Below are positions 39,327-47,892 of a stretch of DNA of 59,966 bases, piece after piece. The stretch's first letter is position 1. Every line of letters starts with the position of its first letter. The DNA is from Bacteroidales bacterium (GTDB lineage: Bacteria > Bacteroidota > Bacteroidia > Bacteroidales > UBA932), in NCBI GenBank assembly GCA_016287075.1, contig JAEEVC010000018.1, positions 1 through 59,966 on the forward strand, given 5' to 3'. Both the position numbers and the translations under genes were made by a program. The notes below the pieces were generated by a model that saw only the letters and a program-made list of their open reading frames with translations, did no database searches and had not been told where the DNA came from.

Positions 39327-40982
39327 ATGAAACGGACGCTGCTCTCCCTGCTCGCGGTCATTTTCGCGCTGACCGCCTCCGCCCAGGGTTTCAAGGGTCG
39401 GATCCTCAAGCTGGATTTCCGGAAACCGGTCACCGAACGCGGCGGCTCCTCGGTGGACGTCGGCCTGTCCGGCGTGTCCCGGAGCGGCTCCACCTCCCTG
39501 CTGGATCTGGAGCGTGCCCTGGAGAAGGCCGCGGAAGATCCGGAAATCGCCCTTGTGTTCATGACCCCGGACAAACTCTCCGCGGGGGCGGCCACGACGG
39601 AGGAGATTCGCGCGGCGCTGGCGCGGTTCCGTGCCTCCGGAAAGCCCATACTCTCCTATAGCACAGGTTTTTCCACCAATACCTATTACCTGGCGTCCGT
39701 CGCCGACAAGGTGGTCCTGAACCCCGCCGGCTACGGGATGATCGCGGGCATGTCCAGCACCCAGTATTTCCTCAAGGACGCCCTGGATTCGCTCGGCATC
39801 CGGATCCAGCTGATCCGCCACGGCAAGTACAAATCCGCGGGGGAGCGCTTCATCCGCAACGACATCAGCCCCGAGAACCGCGAACAGTACGAGACCATGC
39901 TGCGCTCCATCTGGACCAACCGGATGGAGGAGGTCGCCGCCTCCCGCGGCACGACGGTCGCCGCGCTGGATTCGCTCGTGGACAACCTGGCGCTCGACGC
40001 GCCGGAATCCTGGCTGAAGAACGGCCTGGTCGATGAACTCGCCCACCGGGATGAGGTCGAGCACTACTTCGCCGTCCTGTTCGGGAAGGCGCCGGACAAA
40101 CTGGACTTCATCACCCTGGAGGACTATGCCGACAAGCTCAGGAAGGGCTCGGGCGGCAAGGTTGCGGTCGTTTTCGCCGACGGGGAGATCTCGCGGGACG
40201 GCTCCGACGGCATCGTCGGGAACCGGATGGCGCAGACCCTCGCCTCCGTCCGGCGGGACGAGGACGTCAAGGCCGTCGTCTTCCGCGTCAATTCCCCGGG
40301 CGGCGAGGTCGTCGCCTCCGACCTGATCCGCCGGGAAATCGAACTGCTCCGGAAGGAAGGGAAACCGGTCATTGCCAGCTACGGCGACTATGCCGCTTCG
40401 GGCGGTTACTGGATTTCCTCCCCGGCGGACCGGATCTTCTCGGGACGGTCCACCCTTACGGGCTCCATCGGCGTTTTCGGCCTGGTGCCCGTGATCGGTG
40501 ACGCCGTCAAGAAGCACTTGAAAGTCAATCTGGTATCCATCAATACCCACGCCCACAGCGATGCTATGAGCGGCATCCGCGCGATGGACGAAACGGAGAC
40601 TGCACAGTACCAGGCGCACATCGAAGCGATCTACGACCGCTTCGTCTCGCTGGTGGCGGAGAGCCGGGGCAAGACCCGGGAAGCGGTGGATGAAATCGCG
40701 CAGGGCCGGGTCTGGGCCGGGCGGGACGCCATCGGCATCGGCCTGGTCGATGAATTCGGCACCCTGCTGGATGCCGTCCATTACGCGGCGGAAAAGGCCG
40801 GGCTGAAAAGCTACCGGATTGCCTGCTATCCCGCCCGGAAGAAGGGCCTGAAGGCCATTCTTTCCGACGACGGGACGGAGCCGCTGGTCCGGGTGCCGGA
40901 AGTGCCGGCATCGCTCCGGAACTACGTCACGCCGGGGGAGCATACGCTCGCACGTCTGCCTTATGTAATTACCATCCAATAG
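39327..40982 (+). CDS. sppA: Signal peptide peptidase SppA-type protease
   Basis: A 551-residue double-domain S49 protease. The catalytic lysine is Lys169 in the N-terminal half (GKYKSAGERFI) and the nucleophile Ser358 in the second half (DYAASGGYWISS), the E. coli SppA arrangement. TGSIGVFGLVP follows. Instead of the usual uncleaved N-terminal membrane anchor it starts with what looks like a cleavable signal peptide (LLAVIFALTASAQG), so it may be soluble in the periplasm. The TPR gene begins nine bases after its stop. Confidence 0.88.
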   Translation: MKRTLLSLLAVIFALTASAQGFKGRILKLDFRKPVTERGGSSVDVGLSGVSRSGSTSLLDLERALEKAAEDPEIALVFMTPDKLSAGAATTEEIRAALARFRASGKPILSYSTGFSTNTYYLASVADKVVLNPAGYGMIAGMSSTQYFLKDALDSLGIRIQLIRHGKYKSAGERFIRNDISPENREQYETMLRSIWTNRMEEVAASRGTTVAALDSLVDNLALDAPESWLKNGLVDELAHRDEVEHYFAVLFGKAPDKLDFITLEDYADKLRKGSGGKVAVVFADGEISRDGSDGIVGNRMAQTLASVRRDEDVKAVVFRVNSPGGEVVASDLIRREIELLRKEGKPVIASYGDYAASGGYWISSPADRIFSGRSTLTGSIGVFGLVPVIGDAVKKHLKVNLVSINTHAHSDAMSGIRAMDETETAQYQAHIEAIYDRFVSLVAESRGKTREAVDEIAQGRVWAGRDAIGIGLVDEFGTLLDAVHYAAEKAGLKSYRIACYPARKKGLKAILSDDGTEPLVRVPEVPASLRNYVTPGEHTLARLPYVITIQ

Positions 40983-40991
40983 TTTCCCGCC

Positions 40992-41627
40992 ATGCTCATC
41001 GCCTTTCTCCTATCCTTGCTCCTGACGCTGTCCCCCCATCCGGAGGTGGCGCCCGCAACCGTTGAAGCGGATCCGGACCCGGAGATGGCGGCGTTCCTTC
41101 CCGTCCGGCAGCAGGTGGACTCCTGCCTCCGGGCCGGAGAATACCAGGCGGCCTGGGACCTCCTGCAGGAAGCCGCCAGCCGCTTCCAGGAAGCGGGGTG
41201 GCTCCGTCCCCTGTCCGCCTGCCGGCACCGGCAGGGCGTCGTCGCGGAACGGATGGGAAAGGACAACATGGCGGCCAATTATTTCCGGGAGGCGTTGCAG
41301 CTGGTCCGGGAAACGGGAAACCTGCCGCTGGAGAAGCTCCTGTGCCAGGACCTGGCCGCCCTCCTGAAGAAAACCGACGTGAAAAAGGCGTTCGGTTACC
41401 TGGAAACGAGCCTTGCGATCTCCGACACGCTGTTCCGGCAGGAAACGGCACGGATGACGGCGGTTTTCTCCGAGCAGGGGGCCGCGGCTGAAAGGGCGCG
41501 CCTGCAGGAGCAGGAACAGGAGCGGAAACGCCTGAAAGCATGGGAATGGACGGCCGGCGTCCTCGCGGCGACCGTGCTGGTCCTCCTGTTCCGCCGGCCC
41601 CGGAAGCGGAAGGAAGAAACAACATAA
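40992..41627 (+). CDS. TPR-containing single-pass membrane protein
   Basis: A 211-residue protein: N-terminal signal or anchor, an alpha-helical region resembling TPRs (AGEYQAAWDLLQEAASRFQE, NMAANYFREALQLVRETGN), an alanine/glutamate-rich coiled coil (residues about 155-185), one membrane helix (WTAGVLAATVLVLLF) and a short basic tail. This is the layout of the sensor half of Bacteroidota TPR-type histidine kinases or LuxR-type regulators, but it ends right after the membrane helix with no output domain. Confidence 0.65.
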   Translation: MLIAFLLSLLLTLSPHPEVAPATVEADPDPEMAAFLPVRQQVDSCLRAGEYQAAWDLLQEAASRFQEAGWLRPLSACRHRQGVVAERMGKDNMAANYFREALQLVRETGNLPLEKLLCQDLAALLKKTDVKKAFGYLETSLAISDTLFRQETARMTAVFSEQGAAAERARLQEQEQERKRLKAWEWTAGVLAATVLVLLFRRPRKRKEETT

Positions 41628-41640
41628 TTGACAATAAGAT

Positions 41641-42387
41641 ATGGGACTTTTAGCTGGAAAGGTGGCCCTCATCACCGGCGCCGCGCGCGGCATCGGCAAG
41701 GCCATCGCCCTCAAATTCGCCGCGGAAGGCGCGGATGTGGCCTTCACGGACCTGGTTATCAATGAAGCGGCCGAGGAAACGGTGGCGGAAATCGCCGCTT
41801 TCGGCCACAAGGTGAAAGGATATGCCTCCAATGCGGCGTCCTTCGATGAGACGCAGGCCGTCGTCGAACAGGTCCTGGCGGACTTCGGCCGCGTGGACAT
41901 CCTGGTCAACAATGCCGGCATCACCAAGGACGGCCTTGCCATGCGCATGACGGAAGCCCAGTGGGACGCCGTCATCGCGGTCAACCTCAAATCGGCCTTC
42001 AACTTCATCCATGCGGTCCTGCCCGCGATGGCACGGCAACGGGGCGGCAACATCATCAACATGGCCTCCATCGCCGGCCAGATGGGCAATCCGGGCCAGA
42101 TCAACTACGCTTCCTCGAAGGCGGGCCTCATCGCCATGGCCAAGTCCGTGGCCAAGGAAATGGGCACCCGCGGCATCCGGGCCAATGCCATCGCCCCGGG
42201 ATTCATCATCTCGGAGATGACCAACGCCCTGCCGGAAGCCGTCCGGGAGGAATACCTGAAGAACATCCCGCTCCGCCGCGGCGGTACGCCCGAAGACATC
42301 GCGAATGCCGCGCTTTTCCTCGCCTCCGACCTGTCCTCTTATGTGACCGGCCAGGTCATCGCGGTCAACGGCGGCCTGTACTGCTGA
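41641..42387 (+). CDS. fabG: 3-Oxoacyl-[acyl-carrier-protein] reductase
   Basis: A 248-residue short-chain dehydrogenase of the fatty-acid elongation cycle. NADP motif ITGAARGIGKAIA, NNAG at the fourth strand, catalytic Ser-Tyr-Lys in NMASIAGQMGNPGQINYASSK (Tyr in NYASSK), and the family end YVTGQVIAVNGGL. Length is standard. It begins 13 bases after the TPR gene; a strong hairpin follows it. Confidence 0.93.
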   Translation: MGLLAGKVALITGAARGIGKAIALKFAAEGADVAFTDLVINEAAEETVAEIAAFGHKVKGYASNAASFDETQAVVEQVLADFGRVDILVNNAGITKDGLAMRMTEAQWDAVIAVNLKSAFNFIHAVLPAMARQRGGNIINMASIAGQMGNPGQINYASSKAGLIAMAKSVAKEMGTRGIRANAIAPGFIISEMTNALPEAVREEYLKNIPLRRGGTPEDIANAALFLASDLSSYVTGQVIAVNGGLYC

Positions 42388-42422
42388 TGGTAAAAAACAG
42401 TTAAAAAGCATCGGAAACGGAA

Positions 42423-42471
42423 AAATCTTCCCCGGGGAAAGGGTAAAACCAGTGCTTTCCGGGGAAGATTT
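42423..42471 (+). terminator. Strong hairpin after fabG
   Basis: AAATCTTCCCCGG (42423-42435) pairs perfectly with CCGGGGAAGATTT (42459-42471), 13 base pairs around a 23-base loop. A short run of Ts ends the right arm and a run of As precedes the left arm, so it could stop transcription in either direction. Confidence 0.6.
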
Positions 42472-42515
42472 CCTATGTTTACGGTCCGCGGCGTTTCCTC
42501 CGCGGTGCCGTTTCC

Positions 42516-43352
42516 ATGTCCCTTTCCCGTCCATCCTTCCTTCCGCTCCGGACCGTTCTGACCGCTCTCGGCGACCTGTTCATCCCGCGGACCTGCCTTG
42601 CCTGCGGCCGGGTTCTCGGCGCCCGCGAGCAGGACCTGTGTCTCTTCTGCCGGGCCGACCTGCCGCTGACCCACTACTGGGAACTGTCCCACAATCCCAT
42701 GGCCGACCGCTTCAATCTCCTCATCCAGAGGGACTTGGAGGAGCGGCTGCCGGCATCTCCGCCCGGAGAAACGGGCGTCGGGGAGGGTGTACCGAAGGAG
42801 CCCTATGCCTGGGCGGCGGCCCTGTTCTTCTACCACTCCGACGCGGGGTACCGGAAGATTCCGCAAGCTTTGAAATACAAAGGGGCGGTCGCGGCGGGCC
42901 GGCGCTTCGGCCGGCTGCTCGGAATGAAGCTGGCCGGGTCTCCGTCTTTCGCCGGCGTGGATGCCGTCATCCCCGTCCCGCTGCACTGGCGCCGCCGCTG
43001 GAAACGCGGGTACAATCAGGCGGAAGTCCTCGCGCAGGAGATTGCCGGCGTGCTGCATGCCAGGATGTTCCCTCACCTGCTGTTCCGGAGTCGCGCCACC
43101 CGGACCCAGACCCGGCTCTCCGTCGGCGAGAAGGCCCGGAACGTCTCCGGCGCCTTCCGCCTCCGCCCGCATGCCCGCGACATCCTGACGGCCTGCCGCA
43201 AAGATCTTCCTGCCGGAAGGGACCTCCACCTTTTGCTCGTCGATGATGTTTTCACTACGGGCGCAACCCTCCATGCCTGCTACCGCGTCCTCCGCAACGC
43301 CTTTCCCTCCGCCCGGATCTCTATTGCCACCCTCGCCGTCGTGGGGCCCTGA
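42516..43352 (+). CDS. ComF-family phosphoribosyltransferase-like protein
   Basis: A 278-residue protein. The N-terminal zinc-binding part has CLACGRVLG and DLCLFC, followed after about 140 residues by a type I phosphoribosyltransferase domain with the PRPP motif LLLVDDVFTTGATLHAC. ComF proteins are linked to DNA uptake and to replication-restart functions. The gene is slightly longer than usual because of an insert around residues 75-90. It stands alone after the fabG hairpin. Confidence 0.88.
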   Translation: MSLSRPSFLPLRTVLTALGDLFIPRTCLACGRVLGAREQDLCLFCRADLPLTHYWELSHNPMADRFNLLIQRDLEERLPASPPGETGVGEGVPKEPYAWAAALFFYHSDAGYRKIPQALKYKGAVAAGRRFGRLLGMKLAGSPSFAGVDAVIPVPLHWRRRWKRGYNQAEVLAQEIAGVLHARMFPHLLFRSRATRTQTRLSVGEKARNVSGAFRLRPHARDILTACRKDLPAGRDLHLLLVDDVFTTGATLHACYRVLRNAFPSARISIATLAVVGP

Positions 43353-43443
43353 CCGCCCCGGCCTTTCCCGGTCAATCGCACTCCCCGCCGGCTGACCTGC
43401 CGAAAGATAGTCCTTCTCTCAATTGTGGTCAAAATCCGGGGAC

Positions 43444-43474
43444 TTTTTATTATAACTCACAATTAGTATATTTG
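43444..43474 (+). promoter_or_regulatory. Promoter of the lipoprotein pair
   Basis: TATATTTG at 43467-43474 is a perfect -7 element, with a T-rich -33 position (43444-43447) 19 bases upstream. TTGTGGTCAAAA at 43423-43434 lies just upstream and recurs before the lipoprotein gene at 53609. Confidence 0.6.
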
Positions 43475-43494
43475 CAATCTAAGTGTTTACAGAT

Positions 43495-44289
43495 ATGCTG
43501 AATATGAGGAAAGTCCTTTTCGCCATTATGTTCGCCCTGCTGGTTTCATGCACTCCCACGGATATCAGGCCGGGGGGAGAGAATCCAGGCGAGAACCCGG
43601 GAGAGAACCCCGGCGAGAATCCGGGAGAAAACCCCGGCGGCAATAACTCTTCCGAATTCAAGGTCACAGACACATCCGGGAAGGATATAGACCTGCTGCT
43701 TTTCGGCCGCGAGGCCTCCGACCGCCCGCTGTATGTCCGCACGGACCTCAAACTGGAGGACTGGTCGGTGTCCTGCGACGCTTCCTGGTGCCAGGTAAGC
43801 AAGGACTACGGTCTGATCCGGCTTCATGTCGCGCAGCACGGTGAAAAGAACGAATACCTGTATCCGCGCTCCTGCACCATGCTCATCAAAGCCAAAGGCC
43901 ATCCGGACAAAAGCGTCACGGTTGCCCAGGAAAGCAATACCAAAATCGGGACCTATGATTATAAAAACAGTTTCCGCCTGTCCCCTTCCGGTGCTCCTCT
44001 GGATATTTTCATCAATTCCAATTACTGGGAATGGAAGGTCCTGAATAAGAACGCCTGGTTCACCACCGAGCAGCCCGACAAGTACACCCTCAGGGTGCGG
44101 GCCATCCCGAAGGACGCGTCTGACGACTCTGTCCGTAGCGGGAAAATTACCCTCTACAGCGCGGCGTGGGACGTGGAAGAACTCGAAACGCTGTGGTGGA
44201 ACAAGGTGTATACCCTGTACTTCAGCGACTCGGATGCGGACATATCGGGGGAAGACTATCAGTATGGTGACAATCAAAACTGGGACTAA
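43495..44289 (+). CDS. Lipoprotein with GENP-repeat stalk and BACON-like domains
   Basis: A 264-residue lipoprotein (FALLVSCTP). Right after the lipid cysteine come five exact GENP units, a flexible stalk of low complexity. Two beta domains of BACON-like character follow (LEDWSVSCDASWCQV and YWEWKVLNKNAWFTT), the type often used to hold mucin or polysaccharide-binding proteins away from the surface. ATG 43495 or 43504 may be the start. The next gene begins six bases after its stop, so they are made together. Confidence 0.7.
   Translation: MLNMRKVLFAIMFALLVSCTPTDIRPGGENPGENPGENPGENPGENPGGNNSSEFKVTDTSGKDIDLLLFGREASDRPLYVRTDLKLEDWSVSCDASWCQVSKDYGLIRLHVAQHGEKNEYLYPRSCTMLIKAKGHPDKSVTVAQESNTKIGTYDYKNSFRLSPSGAPLDIFINSNYWEWKVLNKNAWFTTEQPDKYTLRVRAIPKDASDDSVRSGKITLYSAAWDVEELETLWWNKVYTLYFSDSDADISGEDYQYGDNQNWD
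43576..43635 (+). repeat. Five 12-bp repeats coding for GENP
   Basis: Five in-frame 12-base units, differing only at silent positions, encode the stalk of the lipoprotein at 43495. The number of units could change by slippage without breaking the frame. Confidence 0.85.
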
Positions 44290-44295
44290 ATGACG

Positions 44296-47070
44296 ATGAA
44301 AAAGCATATTATCGCAAGCCTTATGCTGCTTGCCGCAGTCTCCTGCGTCAGGGAAAGACTTCCGGAAGAGAGCGCCGGCCACACGAATGCAATACTCGCT
44401 ACGATCGTATCGGGTGATACCAGGGCCATTCTGCTGGACAATCCGGGGGTCCGCATGGAATCATTCTGGGAGGCCGGAGAGCGGATCGGCGTGAGCGGAA
44501 ACGACGGTTCCGCGGTCAGTTTTTCCGTGGCGGCACCGGATATCAGTTCCGACGGGAAAAGCGCCGTCTTCCGCTCTGAATCAAGTGTCCCGTCAGGCAA
44601 ACTCATCGCATACAGCCCGTTCCAGGACGGCGTGTCCATCAGCGGGGGCAGTCTCCAGATGACGCTCCCGGCTGTCCAGTATTACACTGTGGGCAACGGC
44701 GTGCCCCAACCCGACCCGGCTGCCAACTTGCTTGCCGGCAGCGGCAACGCCAAAGGGGGCCTTTCTTTCCGCAACACCCTCGCCATCCTGAAAATTGGCC
44801 ATGCCTTTGATAGTCAGACTGTCATCAAGAAAGTGGAATTCAGGGACCTTTCCGGCGAAGCGGTCGCCGGGCAGGTCCGCATTACCCCGGAGAGCAGTCC
44901 TGTCGCTACGGTTACGGGATCCGAAAAAGTGATTACCCTTGACTGCGGAGAGGACGGAGTGAGCCTTGAAAAAGGAGAACCCGGACGATTCTATATCATC
45001 ATCCCGGCCCGCACCTACCCGAAAGGTATTGAAGTTACTTTCGTGACGGAAAGCGGCGGGCGCATTTCCCGTACAAGCGGCACCAGGGGTGGCGTTACTT
45101 TCGAACGAAGTGTCATCTATCCCGTCGGAGACGTTCCCAACAGGGAATATGTCGTGTCCGACGTGGCCCGCCTGCAGGATAATGCGATTCCGATGACCCC
45201 GGAACTGCTGCGCCAGGTGACCATACTTTCCTGCAACAAGGTGCCCGTAATCTGCGATGACGGCAGCGTGGCCAAGTTCGGCGACACCGTTCTCGAACTG
45301 CCTGCCATGGACCTGTTCGTCCCCATGGATATGGATTTCAAGGAGGGTGACTTCCTTCTGTTCGACTCCACCGACGACTTCCCTTCCGGCGGCGTGCTCA
45401 AGGTGTCCGGGATACAGGCTCCATTCGGCGACGATGCCCATAAACTCGTAAAGGCGGTCCCCACGGCCAATCCTTTCGCCGCCTATAAGAGCCTTGAATT
45501 CGGCGGAGAGAAGATGTATGACGATGAAGGGAATTACATTGAGGGAAGCGGCCTTGACATAGACCTTTCGGGCTATCTCAGCGAAATCCGGGATGCCTCC
45601 GGAACGCCGGTCCCGTTCACCCGCGCGGCCGACGGAAGCATCGTTTTCGGCGAAGAAGAGACCGAGCAAATACTCTCCAGGGCCATTTTCTCCCACAGCA
45701 CCTCGCTTTCCAGCCCGACAATGAAACTGGGCTATGAAGGAAACAACTGCTCCGCCGAACTGAAAGCCAAAATGACTGTCAGCATGCGGGCCGGCCTGAA
45801 GGTGGAGGACGGAGAACTCATTTTCATCAATTTCAGCTTCAACCCCGTCCTCAATCTGTCTGCCGACTTCAAGATCAAGGCCGAAGGTTCGATAGACAAG
45901 TCCATGCACCTGATTACGATGGACTTCGTGCCCGGTATCCCCATCTGTCCCGGCGTGATCCTGACGCCTGAACTGGAGATTCAGGCCGGCGTCGGCGTCG
46001 GCGGAAGCATTGAACTCAGCACGAACATATCATACGACCTGGACCTCGGAAGATTCGGCTTCTCCTATCTCAGGGACAACGGTTTTACCTTCAGGCACGA
46101 GGAGGCCACTCCGAAAGAGAATGAAATCCAACCCCAGTTGGGCGCTTCGCTCACCGGAACGCTGTACGCCAGCGCTTCGTTGATCGTTATTCCGCGGATT
46201 TCCCTCTACGGACTGTTCTCGGCGGGCCTTTCGATAGAGCCCAAACTCAAGTTCGGGCTGGAAGGGAAAGTGTCCAACGAAACCGCATTCAACGCCAGGC
46301 TGTTCCTGCAGCCGACCCTCACCTTTACCCCGGAGACCGCTTCCCTCGGAGGCATATTCTCCAAGAAGTGGGACGGGCTGATTCCGGAAATCGAGTTCGA
46401 CCCCATCTGGGAGCGCTATCTCGCGCCTGTGATTGAAGATGCCGAAGGCGCCCTTTGCGGTCCCACCCACACGTTCCAGCGGTGGAAGTATGCATCGGGG
46501 GGCAGATATTATCTGATCCATGCGAAGAGCGGAATCCCGAGTTTCTGGTATAGCGCACCCATCTTCATGGATATAGACGCCTACAAATTCCAATTTAAAT
46601 CCAAAAAGCCCACGCTGGACCCGTGGGATGTGATTGTCCAGGTGAATCATGGACAGGTTGACGCCACAGGTTGGGATCATATTGCCTTCGCCGGCTGTGA
46701 ACGCTACGTCCAGGACGGCTTCTCAGGAACGCCGGGTGTAAGCTATCATTCCACCGGAATGGTTATTCAGAAAGGCTCGCCTGACGTGGACATCTTCATC
46801 GGTGATGTGATGAAACCGTTCTCGGATGACTACTGTACGATCGGTTTAAACTTTCTCAACAAGCGGACGGGCAAGTATCTTTACAACACGCCCACCATTT
46901 CGACCAGCCCCTACAAGGTCTCCTGGGGCAATCTTCCTTGCGGAGATCCCTATATCCACGAGGAGATAAGCAAAGACGAATATGATAATATGCCGGGCGT
47001 TCCAATCTCCGACCATGCCATCCTGGAGGCCAACGGCTACCACGACTGGGAACCGACGCTCGACAAATAA
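44296..47070 (+). CDS. Fimbrillin-like surface lipoprotein
   Basis: A 924-residue lipoprotein (MKKHIIASLMLLAAVSCV). The first 280 residues follow the fimbrillin/Mfa-like N-terminal pattern of Bacteroidota: SFWEAGERIGVSGNDG, FRSESSVPSGKLIAYSPFQ, a conserved LSFRNTLAILKIG strand and IIPARTYPKGIEV. The remaining 640 residues are beta-rich with alternating hydrophobic residues and I know no family for them. It may be a tip or anchor-type pilus subunit or a large surface adhesin. ATG 44296 is preferred to the one at 44290. Confidence 0.65.
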   Translation: MKKHIIASLMLLAAVSCVRERLPEESAGHTNAILATIVSGDTRAILLDNPGVRMESFWEAGERIGVSGNDGSAVSFSVAAPDISSDGKSAVFRSESSVPSGKLIAYSPFQDGVSISGGSLQMTLPAVQYYTVGNGVPQPDPAANLLAGSGNAKGGLSFRNTLAILKIGHAFDSQTVIKKVEFRDLSGEAVAGQVRITPESSPVATVTGSEKVITLDCGEDGVSLEKGEPGRFYIIIPARTYPKGIEVTFVTESGGRISRTSGTRGGVTFERSVIYPVGDVPNREYVVSDVARLQDNAIPMTPELLRQVTILSCNKVPVICDDGSVAKFGDTVLELPAMDLFVPMDMDFKEGDFLLFDSTDDFPSGGVLKVSGIQAPFGDDAHKLVKAVPTANPFAAYKSLEFGGEKMYDDEGNYIEGSGLDIDLSGYLSEIRDASGTPVPFTRAADGSIVFGEEETEQILSRAIFSHSTSLSSPTMKLGYEGNNCSAELKAKMTVSMRAGLKVEDGELIFINFSFNPVLNLSADFKIKAEGSIDKSMHLITMDFVPGIPICPGVILTPELEIQAGVGVGGSIELSTNISYDLDLGRFGFSYLRDNGFTFRHEEATPKENEIQPQLGASLTGTLYASASLIVIPRISLYGLFSAGLSIEPKLKFGLEGKVSNETAFNARLFLQPTLTFTPETASLGGIFSKKWDGLIPEIEFDPIWERYLAPVIEDAEGALCGPTHTFQRWKYASGGRYYLIHAKSGIPSFWYSAPIFMDIDAYKFQFKSKKPTLDPWDVIVQVNHGQVDATGWDHIAFAGCERYVQDGFSGTPGVSYHSTGMVIQKGSPDVDIFIGDVMKPFSDDYCTIGLNFLNKRTGKYLYNTPTISTSPYKVSWGNLPCGDPYIHEEISKDEYDNMPGVPISDHAILEANGYHDWEPTLDK

Positions 47071-47091
47071 CCGCGATTTATAAACTTCTAT

Positions 47092-47787
47092 ATGGGTTAC
47101 CGGGAAGAGGCCATAGAATGCGTGAAAGACCGTGTTCTCCCAATCCATCAGCAAATCTATGCCAAGTACGGCGGGGATTTCGACAGGATCTACTCGGAAG
47201 GGTACAACAGCAAGTCGTATCAGGGTCGGGTGATTGAGCCGGGGAAGGTTTATGAACTGAGTTATCTGGAATGCTCCTGCCCCAAGGTGAAGTGCGGGCT
47301 CAGGAGCCATCCGGAGCAATGCGAGTGTTCCCGGCAAAGCATCTTGTTCATTCTGTCGCAGCTTGAACCTGACAGCCGCTTCGATGTCCGGATTGAGAAT
47401 ACGATACTCCGGGGGGGCAAACGTTGCACTTTCAGGATAACAAGACGTGCCGGTATGAAGCGGTTGATTGCCATCTGCGGGCTGGACTGCGAGAAGTGTG
47501 ACGCCTACATTGCTACGAAGAACAACGATCAGGCACTGCGGGAAAAGACGGCCGGACTGTGGGCGGAACTGAACAATGCGCCCATTCTTCCGGAACACAT
47601 CAACTGCGAGGGTTGCCGTATGGACGGGGCCAAGACCGTCTTCTGCAGCTCTTTGTGCGAGATCCGAAAGTGCGCTGTCGCCAAGGGCCTTGAAACCTGT
47701 GGCGAATGCCCGGAAAAGGACGCTTGCCCGAAGGTCGGTGCCGTTTGGCAGAACAATCCTCAGGCGAAGACGAACCTATGTGGTTAA
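47092..47787 (+). CDS. Fusion of two cysteine-rich domains (DUF6144-like end plus DUF3795)
   Basis: A 231-residue frame in two parts. Residues 1-121 contain ECSCPKVKCG, CECSRQSILFIL and ILRGGKRCTFRI, which look like the C-terminal half of a cysteine-rich sensor-like family (DUF6144/ATC-hydrolase type, from memory). From residue 122 (Met at 47455) begins MKRLIAICGLDCEKCDAYIA with further Cys motifs (CEGCRMDG, CEIRKCAVAKG), a complete DUF3795 protein. Either this is one fused protein or a DUF3795 gene starting at 47455 behind a truncated gene. No function is known for DUF3795; metal binding is likely from the cysteines. Confidence 0.6.
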   Translation: MGYREEAIECVKDRVLPIHQQIYAKYGGDFDRIYSEGYNSKSYQGRVIEPGKVYELSYLECSCPKVKCGLRSHPEQCECSRQSILFILSQLEPDSRFDVRIENTILRGGKRCTFRITRRAGMKRLIAICGLDCEKCDAYIATKNNDQALREKTAGLWAELNNAPILPEHINCEGCRMDGAKTVFCSSLCEIRKCAVAKGLETCGECPEKDACPKVGAVWQNNPQAKTNLCG

Positions 47788-47838
47788 TCAATCTGAATCA
47801 ACTCCAGTGGACCAGGGAACCGGCCGCCTGCGAAAGAT

Positions 47839-47869
47839 TTTGAAGGACCATAAAATATGATTACATTTA
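47839..47869 (+). promoter_or_regulatory. Promoter of the second acyltransferase gene
   Basis: TTTG at 47839-47842, 19 bases, then TACATTTA at 47862-47869 (one mismatch to TAnnTTTG). The ATG follows 23 bases later. Confidence 0.55.
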
Positions 47870-47892
47870 CATCCGTCCGGCGGGATTGAATT

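Noticed and set aside
43576..43635. CRISPR-like short repeats
   Set aside because: The 12-base units are in frame, have no spacers and encode a GENP stalk of a lipoprotein.
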